From Populus alba (Eukaryota > Streptophyta > Magnoliopsida > Malpighiales > Salicaceae): a DNA stretch of 64,000 nucleotides. Each line of letters opens with the position of its first letter. Within the stretch, counting starts at the first letter, position 1. The notes under the pieces were generated by a model. That model did not search any database. It had not been told where the DNA came from and worked only from the letters and a program-made list of their open reading frames with translations. The position numbers and the translations under genes are program-made. Of this stretch, positions 33,936-46,298 are shown piece after piece. The stretch covers positions 20,490,333-20,554,332 of the forward strand of contig NC_133293.1 in assembly GCF_005239225.2 (NCBI RefSeq), in the 5' to 3' direction.

Positions 33936-36050
33936 CAGTTCATTCAATTGTCTTTGCAACTTGAAATTTATTCATAATTCTGATTTTTTACTAGAAAAGG
34001 AGTGCATCCTTTGGAAAACAGTAAAAGATGGAGGCTAAATCGAAAGGATTATTGCTTCATTTCTCTCATCCCAGGGAATAATTAAATCATTTTGACGAAC
34101 TACAGGTCTAATTTACAATTAACTCTTGAGCTATTGATGGTCAGGCTGGGAAGGCCCGAAACTCTCGAGGCGGCCCATATCTGTCGGCTGGGGGCTTGAG
34201 GCCCAGTTACTGGAGAGGGTGGGCATGGGCGTCCATTTTTGTTTTGTTTTAATTTTTTTAGCATTTCCCGTGGGCTGTGGCCATCTTCTTCGCTGTCAGT
34301 GTCCATTCCTTGCCTTCGTTTGAAAACCGGTCCATGGTCATAAGCTTCAAGAAAACAGTTCCATGGTCATAAGCTTCGTTATTGTTAATCTTAAATGAAA
34401 TACGAGAGCCATCATGTGATGACAATGGGAATTCGACTTATGACTTCAAAAACATACTCAAATTAAATGAAATATAATATATTCTTTTAACTAACTTTTA
34501 TAAGTTAATGTTTGATTAGTATTTAAAAAAAAACATGTAAAAAATAAAACATAATTAGTTAAAAATCTGAAACATGGATATAAAATAAATTTATTTTATA
34601 AACACAAGTACAAAAGGACATGTCCTCTCCAGTTTTATTCTTTTTCTATATTTTTTCTGCCTTGAAATCATAACAAGATAATATATAATAGATTTTTGTT
34701 GGTATATAATTTAAAGTGTTTTTTAGATACTAAATGATAATTTAATAGTTTTTTTATTTAAAATATATTATTTTTTTTATTTTTAAAAATTATTTCTGAT
34801 ATTAGATATTCAAAATAATAAAAAAAAAAATAAAAAAATTTTTAAACAAAAAGTTTTTTTTTTTAAAGAGACGTATACGATTTTATACTGCACATTCCTA
34901 AACAATTACAATATTGCAATTACATGAAGTCACTGAAAGGGCTATGGGAAACAATTATAAACAACTAAAAAAATTTATTTTATGTCGCTTTTATGCTATT
35001 AGTATGGCAGAGAGACTTCTACACGAACTCAAGAATTTTCTGACCAGCCAGCCACCGTACTTAAGAATCCTTTTGCATTAGAAAATATCTCATTGGCTGA
35101 AAAGGAATTATGCTTCAAGCAGACGGAAAATTCCTCTTGTCCTTTCCCCGTGTTTTCCCTTGCCCGCTTTGAAGATTGCTGTTTGAACAAAAAGGAAAGA
35201 AAAGTCTTTCAACATTCGCATTTAAATCCTTTTTATTTTTAAACACAGCGATTAAAATACTTCATGCAAGGCTTTATATATTCAAATCAAATGCATGTTT
35301 GATACTGGTTAATATATATTCTAGTGAGTGTTTATACGTTCGTTAATTTTTATTTTTTTTATGTGTTTTATTTGAAAATAAATCAATTTAATTTTTTTTT
35401 ATGTTTTAATATTTTGATGTTAAAAATAAAAAAATAAAAATATTATTTTAATATATTTTTAAACAAAAAATACTTTTAAAAAAAATACCATGTACTAAAA
35501 TTACAAACACACTAATTTGAAACAAAAAAACTATTTCAAAAAAATGGATTTGAATTTTGAAACTATGATGACCTTGCTTGCAAACAAAAAACACATCTAC
35601 TTTTCCATAGAGTTTATTGTTTCATGGAAATAATAGTTTTTCTTGGTATTCCTTAATCACACAACAAGTATTCTAGTATTTTTATGTAATTATATTTCAA
35701 TATTTTTATACAATTTATTTTATCATATATATATATTATTATTCTAATAATTTTTTATAGATTTTTTTGCACTTTCACAAGAAAAACGTGTATGTATCAC
35801 ACGAGTTTAAGAAATAAAAAATTACTTTATATAAATAAGAATATTTTTACTGAGACATGATAATTATTAATCATTATATATCTTAAAATTACAATTAAAT
35901 AATTTAATAAAATACTAGTTAATTTAAAATATTTATAAGTATAACAAGTTAACCGATTATAAAAAATAAGATGGCTTGAAGAAGGGCCTCACCTTGAGAG
36001 TTCCATTCAACGGAGCCCAGTCTCCAAACACAACACGAAACCAACTTCCT
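33936..36050. other. intergenic sequence with repeats
   Basis: Contains an 18-bp direct repeat TCCATGGTCATAAGCTTC at 34331-34348 and 34360-34377, and MITE-like AT blocks at about 34720-34905 and 35325-35510. The GC-richer patch at 34130-34310 gives a minus-strand open frame with no recognisable domain. No gene is supported. Confidence 0.5.
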
Positions 36051-36080
36051 CTCTGCTAGAACATGTGGTCCGCAGCCACC

Positions 36081-36087
36081 ACGTGTC
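36081..36087 (+). promoter_or_regulatory. ABRE/G-box-like motif upstream of the SPD1-like gene
   Basis: ACGTGTC within CCACCACGTGTCCCC, about 240 bp upstream of the ATG. It matches the core of abscisic-acid and light-response elements. It could lie in the promoter or the 5' leader. Function is inference. Confidence 0.4.
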
Positions 36088-36320
36088 CCCTCATTTCTCT
36101 TACACGAGCGGTCGTTAGTTGTTTGTCCTGTAGTGTCTTTCTACTTTTGTTTGTGGACTCCACTCTCTTCTCCAATCCAAGAGGAGATCCCTTCGAATCT
36201 TCCTCCATTACAAATCCCCCCCTCTCCATTCTGCTCCGCTTCAAAAAAAGCGAAAATCAGAAAACACCGAACAGAAAAACAAGAGACGACTCATAACAAT
36301 AACAGAAACCTTGAAAGAAA

Positions 36321-39300
36321 ATGACATCAATGAATTCGCGTTTTTTACTCATTGATCTACAAAGCTCATGTTATTCAGCTCGGCAAATCCCACTATCAAC
36401 AACACTTACTTACCTCTCAACAATCACTTCATCATTTCGTCAAACACGTGGTGTGCAGCGTCGAATTGCCTCCTCAAAGTCACCCACACCGTCGGTTGTA
36501 CGGGCTTCGGAGATACGGAGACCGGGGGATCGGTACAGGACAGGAAATGGGCCGGTGATCGATTTGGAGAATTCCGCTTCTACTTCGAGTTCAGTGAATA
36601 GTAATAGCGAGTTGGATTTGTTTCTTGAATTGTTGCCGTTGAGAATGAAGAGTGGGTTATCTGGGCACAGAGAGATTGGTGAGTTGATTGAAGTGGTAAT
36701 GGATTTGGGAAGGAAGCCTATTGCCAGATTTCCATCTGGGGATTTTGTCATTTGTGAGCAGCCAGTGAGGCATGAGGATTTAAAGCATGCTATATCAAAG
36801 GTGACATTTAAGAAGGAATTTAATAGTTTGTTTTTCAAGGTTTTGATTTGATTAAAGTTATACGTAAGTTTATTTATTGGTGTCTTTATTAGTTTGTTTG
36901 TTTTATATGGAAGATTATCTAAGCAAATGATTTGTTTACTTTTTTTATCGTGACATTGCTTAATTTGCCAGACTTATTTTTTTTATTTCTATCCTATGAT
37001 TGCATTATTTGTGTGAATAAATAATTATATATTACCTGGTTGTGAGGTTTGACACCCTTTTAGCCTTTTAATATATGAAGCTTCTATGTTTGTATTATAG
37101 CTAATTAGTGACACTGTGTGCATGTGTATGCACTTTTTGTAGTGCAAATCCAAAACTGTATGTTTTACTTAAGCTTGTGTAGAATGAAAGTGATCCAACA
37201 ATGCCTTTCTGTCGAGGAATCTCAATAGTGACATTTGTGTGATTGGATATTCTGGTTATTGATTCATCTACATGAAATATGGTGTTATTGTTAAGATTTT
37301 GTTGAGAGGAGATTGTAGTAAAACTCTTGTCTGAAGCTAGTTGTTTGTGATTAGGTTGGTGATTTTTCTGATGACAACCGTTCGGGTATTGATAGTTCTT
37401 TGCATCGTATAAGTGCCATTCGAAACCGTAAGATGCAAATTATTGGCCTTACTTGTCGGGTTGGTCGTGCTATATCTGGAAGTGCTGAAATTATCCGTGA
37501 CTTGGTTGAGGGGGGAAGTTCTATCTTGGTCATAGGTCGTCCAGGAGTGGGTAAAACAACCTTAATCAGGTATTGGTGTTTTCATGTTCGTAGAATTGAG
37601 ATGCTGAGATGAATTTCATTTTGGAATATTATTTAATGGATGTTAGATTGGTACTATTGAACACATGCATGTGTATAGTTCTTGTATAATGCTTCCTTTA
37701 AAAACTATGTAATATTGAGAATTCTTTATACTAGTTATGATAATTTATCCAGTTTCACTTGTCATTTTTATTTTTGTTTCCTTTAACTTTAAATGTTCCA
37801 TCTATCATGAACTTGGATCCCCATATGTTATGCTAAAAAATCTGTAGTGGGAAAACTGGAAAAAAGAGAATAAATGGAGATGGTCTAGTCATTCAAGTTT
37901 ATAGAAACTCTTAGGATAAATTTGAGAGATTGAGAATTCAAATATTTTGAGGTGCTGAGAATTCAAATATTTTCATATAACCCTGTGTTAATGCCTGCTT
38001 TCTTTTGTTATTTTTTCTGGTGTGCACAGAGAAATAGCCAGAATGTTGGCAGATGACCAGCGGAAACGTGTTGTAATTGTAGATACATCAAATGAAATTG
38101 GGGGTGATGGGGATGTTCCTCATGCAGGAATAGGTCGTGCAAGGAGGATGCAAGTTCCAAATGTTAATATGCAGCATAATGTGAGCATCAAAAAGCCTCA
38201 TTGCTGTGATATTGCACAAATCACTATAAGCTTTACTTATTTTATACCATCACTTCATGAACTTCCATGCAGATTATGATTGAAGCAGTTGAAAATCATA
38301 TGCCCGAGACCATCATAATTGATGAGATTGGAACAGAGCTTGAAGCCTTAGCTGCCAGCACTATTGCTCAACGTGGAGTTCAGCTGGTTGGAACAGCCCA
38401 TGGAATGACCATAGACAACATAATAAAGAATCCTTCTTTGCAGATTCTTGTTGGAGGCATAGAGGTATGATTAAACCTTTTTTATTTAATTATACAATCT
38501 CATGTTGATGTGCTTATACTTCTACCAAGATTATGCTGTCTGTTGACTGTGCCATCAACATAATTTTTACTTGGTTCCACTTTGTATGGTGTCACATAAA
38601 TAGGGGATCCCTGTGCATAAAAGTTTCTGATTAATCCGATGTTCATTCATTTGTGTGCAGAGTGTAACTCTCGGGGATGAGGAAGCAAGGAAAAGGAAAG
38701 TGCAGAAGACAATTCTTGAGAGGAAAGGACCTCCAACATTTACATGTGCTGTTGAGATGATAACTAGAACAGAGTGTCGTGTTCATCACAGATTAGATGC
38801 AACAGTAGATGCTATATTGGCTGGTATGTCATATTTTAAATTGGGAAGCTCTTATTACAATATGTTGTACCCGCATAACTTCTTTTCTGTAATAGGAAAA
38901 TCTCCTCTGTTTGAAATCCGACACGTAGATACTGAGGTTGATGATTCTCTTAAGTTAATTCCAATACTTCAAGAGAACCATATAGAAGAAAGTGATGATT
39001 CTCTCAAGTCCATTTCAATACTTCAAGAGAACTACGTAGAAGAAACTGAGGTGATAACTAGTGATAAAGAAAGATGTGATGAAGTAGAGTCTGACGAGGA
39101 AGATGAAGATTATCATCCAAAACGATCCAAAACATGGAAATCCAGTGGAACTGAGCGCAAGAGGAATTCACCAGTATGCGTATACACTTGCAAGGTAAAC
39201 TAGTCAAAGTTTCCTTCCTGAAGTTTCTTTTGCTTTGTGATTTTTTCGAAGTTGCTTTTAGGGAGTCAAAAAAATTCAGAGCAGGTAGTTTTAATCTTTT

Positions 39301-40424
39301 ATCAGATTTCAAAAGAATATTTCCAAGAGTGACAAACTTCCTGGTAATATCAAAATTGAAAGATGGCATTGACAATCATTCTGTTGTATTTCGTTGTGCC
39401 TTAGATTGTTGATTCTGATCTACTACAAGTGGCAAAAGTAATGGGGATAGAGAATGAGATAGATGTGACTGATGACATTGGAGCAGCAGATGCAATACTA
39501 GCATCCAGTTCAGAAATGAAGCAGAACCCATGGATCCGTGGTGTTGCTAAATACCACCATTTACCTGTATTTGTTATCAAGGTATTGCTCATCGTTTGTT
39601 CTCATTCAATTTTGAAGTAGTTATACTTGTCACAACATGATATCTTAACAACTTTCACTATTTATGTTGGAACTTGGAACGAGCCCCCATTAACGATGAT
39701 ATATTTACTTGCACGCCAGCTTTGCTTTAGGATCAGAAATGTTCCATAGAAGGTTACGACTTGCGATTAAAATTTTACCCATTGAAAAAATATTGCAAGA
39801 ATATTGTAATCTTCCTATATTAACGGATGGTGTCTATTTAACGTTATCATGGTTTTGCAGTCAAATACCATGGCACAAATGGTGAAGGCACTTCGTATGA
39901 TTCTTGGAATGGAATCGCTTGGCTCTTCATTACAACAGCCACTCAAAAGTTCTTTTGGCATAGAAATTGAAGATGATGCACCAAAAAGGAAACCTACCTT
40001 GGAAGAGATTGATGCCTTGGAGGTGCAATTCCTTTGAACATTTTGCTTTCTGTCTTCTCATTTTGTTTCATAAAATCCAAGCATTCGGGTGTTGCATTCT
40101 TGTATGAACTCCTCTCCTTCTCTCTTACAGGAGGTTCGCCTGGCAATTGAGTATATTGTCATCCCTGGCGGAGAGCCAGTGGAGCTTCTTCCTAGACGCT
40201 CTGAAATAATTGCTCGGCAGCTAGAGCTCGTGGAAAGCTATCAGTTGACAGCAGAAAATTCAGGCACTGAAGTTAACCCTAGGTTGCAGATTCTTCCCAT
40301 GAGGACAAACAAGAAAACAACATCTAGACCTCCAAAATCTAGTTCAACTTCACAGGCAAGCTTGGAATCATTAACTGGAAGCGGTGGCACTAGTGTGACC
40401 AGGCTGCCCCTTCTTCCTGAATAA
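36321..40424 (+). CDS. SPD1: plastid P-loop ATPase with R3H-like tail, SPD1/Ycf45-like
   Basis: Nine exons: 36321-36800, 37355-37569, 38030-38180, 38273-38464, 38661-38823, 38896-39194, 39405-39581, 39861-40022 and 40131-40424. All are GT-AG with consistent phase; 710 aa. The N-terminus (about 1-65) is rich in Ser, Thr and Arg with few acids, which fits a chloroplast transit peptide. The ATPase core has Walker [10 protein letters not shown] (221-229), split from LIREIARM by an intron, sensor-like [12 protein letters not shown], Walker [10 protein letters not shown] (Asp299, Glu300) and GTAHGMT. Fold and motifs match Ycf45/SpoIIIAA-type ATPases. Exon 6 encodes an acidic linker. The C-terminus (from about 614, [25 protein letters not shown]) matches the R3H-type nucleic-acid-binding end of this family. 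Arabidopsis SEEDLING PLASTID DEVELOPMENT1 is the best remembered match, needed for plastid development in seedlings; the paralogue group of At1g73170 is the alternative. Codons 38940-39047 contain an 18-residue tandem duplication. Confidence 0.9.
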
Positions 40425-41820
40425 TCTACACCACCTTCCTAATTCTTACAAATTTCATTGCAACCACTGGTTGATACATGTTCATTTCCTGTACAGTCGT
40501 GTAAATTATGTATCTCTTGAGATGCAATTATTTAACGTTGTTAATGTGTAATTCTATTATTGTCACTGTTTCATCAAATGGAAAATCATAATCTCTCATT
40601 GCAATTCAGTCCATGTACCATGTTGTAATTACAAAATCTATTTCACATACCCGAATCAGATGCATCTTATCTCAAGTTATAGAAATTTTCTTCGAGGAAA
40701 AATATGAACAAAAAGTTAAACTACCTGTTTCATATTAACGGTGTGTTTGGAATTGGGATGTAAATTATATTCCTTTAAATTTTATTTTTTTTTGTTTAAA
40801 ATAAATTATTTATTTATATATTTTTAAATTGTTTTGATGTACTAATATTAAAAATGATTTTTAAAAAATAAAAAAAATTATTTTAATATATCTTTAAACA
40901 AAAAGTATTTTAAATAATCTACAATTTCAAATACACTGAAAATATGAACAAAAACATTTGAGTAAAAGAAGCCTATAAAAATTATTAATTCTCGTACTAA
41001 CAAAAAAACGAGTAGTTCAAGAGAAATAATCTAATGTAGGAACACATGAGGGTTCGAACAGACATCAATGCTGTTCCATTCACCATCATCTCTCTCTGTC
41101 AAATTCCTGTAAGAAAAAACCGTCAGTCATGACATCATTTTTTTTACAACAGGAGAAAAAGAGAAATATATTTAGATTAACTTATATCAATTTTGATGAA
41201 AATACATTTCCTAAACACTAATAATAAAGACAGTCGTACAGCATTAATCTTAGACCGTTATACGGTCTAGATAAATCAATTACATGATGAGATGAGATGT
41301 TAAGTTTAAATTTTAAATTCGAGAATCAATGGAAAAAATAAACTTATCGAATTTACTTCTGTTTAGTGCTGAATAATTTAAATTAGATCTAAAATAATTT
41401 ATTATTTTAAATTCGAATTCCATTTACAAAACATGAAAAAGGAGAAATTATCGTGTTTATAAATTTTATAAAGATTGTATGAATTTCAATAAAATCTGTT
41501 TTTTTTTTTTTACATCTAATATACTTTTATTATTATGTGGGCCAAGAGTACAGGCCCGCCGTAAATTTAATATAAGCCCACGGTCCAGGGTCCATCTTTA
41601 GGAAGATACCAATAAAGTCTCTCTCAGAAAAAAAAAAAAAAAAAATCATAGATTTTTTTTAGGGTTTCCACACGAGCTCGGTGAGGCACAAAAAAAGGTA
41701 ACAAATTTCTTCTCTTTCCTTCTCTTGTTTCTTATTTTCTTGTTTCTCTCTTTCGCCTGTTCAATTTCTTGCCGAAAAGGGGATCGTTTTGCGCAGTTTT
41801 TATATGATATAGAGAGAGAA
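40425..41820. other. intergenic sequence between the SPD1-like and RZ-1-like genes
   Basis: Begins with the SPD1-like 3' UTR. A MITE-like element lies at about 40738-40936, starting ACGGTGTGTTTGGAATTG and ending TTTCAAATACACT. A 19-nt palindrome TAGACCGTTATACGGTCTA is at 41251-41269. The final 150 bp, with a T-rich run and AGGGTTT, look like the RZ-1-like promoter and 5' leader. Confidence 0.55.
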
Positions 41821-44800
41821 ATGGCCGGAAAGGAAGAGAACCGGATATTTGTCGGAGGTTTGTCATGGGACATCACTGAACGGCAGCTCGAGAATGCGTT
41901 TGATCGCTTTGGAAAAATCGTTGAGAGTCAGGTACGGTACTGTTTTTCTTCTCTTAAGAAATTCTGTTTGGGTGGTGAGAAAACGAGGGGCAATAAGTTG
42001 TGAAAATTTGAAATTTTATAGGTCATTTTAATTAAATAATTTTTTTTTAAAAAATAAAGTGTGTTTGTCTCTGTGTTTTTTTAATTATTTATTCAAGTTT
42101 CCGTTTCTGTTCTCGTTGATTTTGAGGATAATAATTATAATTTCTCTGAATTATCTTTATAGTTCCATCTTTTAAATTCTTTTCCTTTGTTGTTCTTGGT
42201 TTGCTGATTTATGATCTTTTGAGATGCTGTGTGTTTAGAGATATTTTTCCACCAGAGTGGTTGCTGAAGCACAGCGACATTTGTTTGATGGATTAGATTA
42301 GTTTGGTCGGATCCTCATTTTAGTTTTGCAAGCAAGGATGTAGCAGTGGTTTCTGGATATGTGGAATTTTGAAGTAAATACACCTGGTTTTTTTTTTAAA
42401 AATGGCTATCGGGGTAAAGAGTTGTTTTTTGAAGAAGATATGTTGTTGGAAAAGGTGGGAATGAACATGATTGTGGTTTTTCTGGTTAAGTGATTGATTG
42501 GCTTTGACAGTTACAGTAGATCTGGATTCATGGATGATGTACTGGGGAGTCTAGCTGAAATTTCATTTACACGAAGAGCTTTATTTTATCAAGGATCACG
42601 TGCATTCTCTTTCAGTTGGTGTTTCCCATGCTAGTTGGACCAGAACATCAAAAAGGTTGTGGGAGAAGATTTTTCAAGCTGGACACTTGTCTATGCGGTT
42701 CTTTATTGGATGTTTGTTAATGGGCTTTTATGTCATGCTTTCATTCTCTGAGATTCTCGATGGTTACCCAGTGCTGTTTGATTATTACTCTATGGTATAG
42801 CATTCGGGAAATTTCTGTTAGGACTTCTATGTCATCTTGTCTCTTCGCCGTTCTTGACTTGACTTTTCCTCCGCTGATAATCAGAAATGCTGCATCCCTT
42901 ATGTTTTGACCTCTTTTGTTATGGTGCGCATGCGTGAATTTTGACTTTGATATGTAATTTGGGTGAGATACATTCATGGTTGTCCCAAGTATAGAAACCT
43001 AGTTCTGATGCATCATCATTCTTGATGCTGCAACTCATGTGAAGCAGTTAAAGCTGTCTCTTTCTGCATGGAAATGGATCCTTTTACCATGCTAGTGCTG
43101 TTCGAGTTGAGGGTACAGCTTTTCATCCTTGCACTTACTCCTCATCTTTGAACTGCATTCAGCTTCTTGCTTATTACCGATAACAAGATTGCTGTTGGTG
43201 GACCTATCCATTCAGTGTTCAGGGTAATTTTTCAGACCATGGATATGGCTTGTTAACATTGATTAAATCGCACACTGCATCCTGCATTCCAGCATATGTA
43301 GATCACCCTGTTCGTGGGCTTTGCTTGTTTGCAAATCCCTTGCATTTACTTGTGTCTGTTGGAAGCCTTATTTATTGTTTTGATGTATCGGAACTGCATT
43401 CTGCATGGAAGAAGACAGATTCAGTGCCTTCTTGGCAATACAGAATTGGGTGCCTTGTAGCTTGCCAGTGACTGTTTTGTTAATCTAAAATCTGCCTTTA
43501 ACAGTTAGTAGCAGAGCTGTCTATTCTTGGAAACTGGAAATGCTTATATGTGGATCTTTTCAGACCTGCACGTTGAATATATGTAGTTTTTAGCTGCTGG
43601 AGTTGTTTCCTCTCTCTCTGTCTCTCTCTCTCACCTTGTTTTCACCGCTCTTTATCTGCTTTGTAACTCCAATGGAAGGAATGGACACAGGCCACCTGCT
43701 AGCACAAGCACTGAAAGTTTTCAACATTAAAGCACCTGACAGTAGTCCTAGTTCTCTGGTTAATAAGGTTTCACCTGAGAGGACTTGGACAAATCCACGA
43801 CTGCATAATTGACTATTTGAATCAGGTTTAAGAAGTCCTGCTGTTTGTCCATTCAATGCGTGGCAGATGCACTAACAAAAAAATGTTGTTTCTTGATTGC
43901 ATGGTAGAGTCGATTCTTTTGTAAGCTTGCCAACGGAATGATGAGCTACTGAAGAAGGATCCAGAATGATGGAAATGGTGATGTCCATTCTGTATTGGTG
44001 AAGGATTGATTAGTTTGAGATGTTTCATGGTGGATAATTTGGTTTTATGAGAGCCATTAGATTGATATGATGTTTAAATTATATTTTGGGATTTTGTTTT
44101 AGTGAGATTTGATGACCTAGGCTGGAACACAATCATATTCAGTAGAATACTTGCAGGGATAACCATCTTTAGTGGGATGTTTGATGAAGATTGATCCATT
44201 CAAGTTTATGGAAGGTATGCGATGGTTATTATGGAACCCCTATCTTGGATTCTGTGGAACATAGTGGTCAGAGGTCTACTTGCTAGATATCAGTTACTGT
44301 TTTGAAGATTCTTCTGTTTTCCTTAAGAACTCTTTGCAAAATCAAACATTTGGGATCCCTTACTATTCCATATAACAAAGTGAAAGTAAGTTATCTACCT
44401 GACTATCAATCATCTTCTTCCTGATTATTTTTTCATGCAAATCAATCTTGTGCTGTTTGTTTTTTGATCCCACCTTTCCCTTTTTGTTGAGAGAAGATGA
44501 TAACACATTTGATAGCACATTCTAAAACCAATCACTCAGTCATGTACTTCACTTATGTGCTTTTGCATCAGTATTGCAGGTTTGTTTGCTGGTGTTGAGC
44601 TGATGTTATTTTTGTGTTCTGTAGTTTTAAGATGGAATGATATTTGTCACCCATTATTGTTACTCCCTGACCTGTTTTGTTGGCCCAAATCCACTTCCTT
44701 TTGTTGTCCCAAAATTTGTCCATAGTTGATAGCCGAATGTCAAGATTTAAGAATAAAAATGAGTACATATGAAGTGTATTCAATGCTGTTCCTTGATCAT

Positions 44801-46298
44801 TGTGCTGAAAGGAAAATGGACCAACATAGCGAAATAAAGGGAGTAATGTATTGTGTTGGTACAGTCCAATCTAAAAGCTCTCTCGAGTCTGATAATTGTT
44901 TTAAGAGAAATAGTATCTCCTAAATAGCATGAGACAGCATATAGCATCCTCTTATTCTCGTCATGTAATAATCCAATCGCATCAGCTGGTGTTCTCCAGC
45001 ATGTTTCACCTGAATTGATTGATCTTTCATCATCTCCTGCTTTAAGTGTGCACAGCTTCAGGTTTTCCTGACACTGCTAAAATGATAAAGTGAATTCACT
45101 GTATAGCAGTATATATACATTCTAGCCCTTCATGTTCAATATGCATCAGATAAAAAGTGTTGCTGCGTCATCCTTTGCATAGTATGATTATTGCACTTCA
45201 GCTACTGCCTGATTTTCTTACATTCATATAATTGCCTTCTGTATCACGTTTTCCTATTTTGTGTTTCTGCAGGTTATGTTGGAAAGAGATACAGGCCGTC
45301 CACGTGGATTTGGATTTATTACATTTGCGGATCGTCGAGCCATGGATGATGCTATCAGGGAGATGCATGGACGGGACTTTGGTGACCGTGTCATCTCAGT
45401 GAACAAGGCCCAACCTAAAATAGGAGGAGATGATTCAGACCATGGCTACAGGGGAGGCTACTCAACTGGAAGCAGGGGAGGCTATGGGGGAGGAGACAGA
45501 CCTGCTGGACAAGATGAGTGCTTCAAGTGTGGGCGTTCAGGGCATTGGGCTAGAGATTGCCCTTCAGCTGGTGGCAGGGGTGGTGGTGGAGGTTTAATCT
45601 CTTCGCGTTCTAGGTTTGGAGGGGCTGGAGACCGTGGGGATCGTTTTGGAGGAGATCGTGATCGATACATAGATGACCGCTATGATGGGGGACGCTATGG
45701 TGATAAGGATCGTTTTGACAGTAGAGACAACAAGTATGGGGGCCGTGATCGTTATGCTAGTGACAGGTACCTTAAGTTTTGAGAATTTGAAAATGCTAGA
45801 ATGGTATTGCATGCTTTGTGTCTTTATCCCTAGTATTGTAGTAATTGCTTGCTTTTATCATTCTGCCACCCCTAATATTTAATTTTGCCGTTTGCTTCTA
45901 AATATGCGTGTTGGAATTCGATTGTGAGGCTTTACCCTTTTTGTATTCTAGGGACATCCCTGGACGAATTCATTTATCCAGCACCTTATGTAGCATGATG
46001 AACTAGTTATGCCTTTTACTTTTCATAAACAGTGTGGTTCTTAATTCGTAAACCATGCAGGTACCCACCAAATGGAGATCGATTTTCTGGGGATAGGTAT
46101 GGTGGGTCAGATCGCTATGCACAAAATGGTTATGGCAAAGACAAAGGCTATGATAGGGATGTTGGTCCACGAGGGGGCAATGATAGGTATGGAAGTGGAG
46201 GGCCTCAACGCAATGATAGGAGCAGCTACAGAAACAGGCCAGGACCTTATGACCGCCCCAGCAGAGGAGGACACCCGTCTTCTTTTGAGCGCTACTAA
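41821..46298 (+). CDS. RZ-1-like RRM and zinc-knuckle RNA-binding protein
   Basis: Three coding exons: 41821-41931, 45273-45766 and 46061-46298, GT-AG, 280 aa. The RRM covers about 7-82, with RNP2 IFVGGL (9-14) and RNP1 RGFGFITF (48-55). One CCHC zinc knuckle follows, [14 protein letters not shown] (Cys120, Cys123, His128, Cys133). The tail is rich in Gly, Arg, Asp and Tyr, with [24 protein letters not shown] RGG/RD repeats, and ends SSFERY. This is the zinc-finger glycine-rich RNA-binding class of AtRZ-1a/b/c, nuclear proteins acting in cold response (1a) and in splicing with SR proteins (1b, 1c). The ending in FERY points to the 1b/1c side. Intron 1 is 3,341 nt and splits the RRM between its two RNP motifs. 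If intron 2 is retained the protein ends shortly after, at 45782, losing the last 80 residues of the RD-rich tail. The intron contains no recognisable gene. Confidence 0.93.
43609..43634. repeat. CT-rich microsatellite in RZ-1-like intron 1
   Basis: CTCTCTCTG followed by TCTCTCTCTCTCTC, inside the 3.3 kb intron. Confidence 0.8.

Noticed and set aside
36440..36838. 132-codon minus-strand open frame
   Set aside because: Shadow of SPD1-like exon 1, which has transit-peptide features and correct splicing.
43250..43471. Gene inside the RZ-1-like intron
   Set aside because: A 73-codon frame without domain or conserved features; nothing supports a nested gene.
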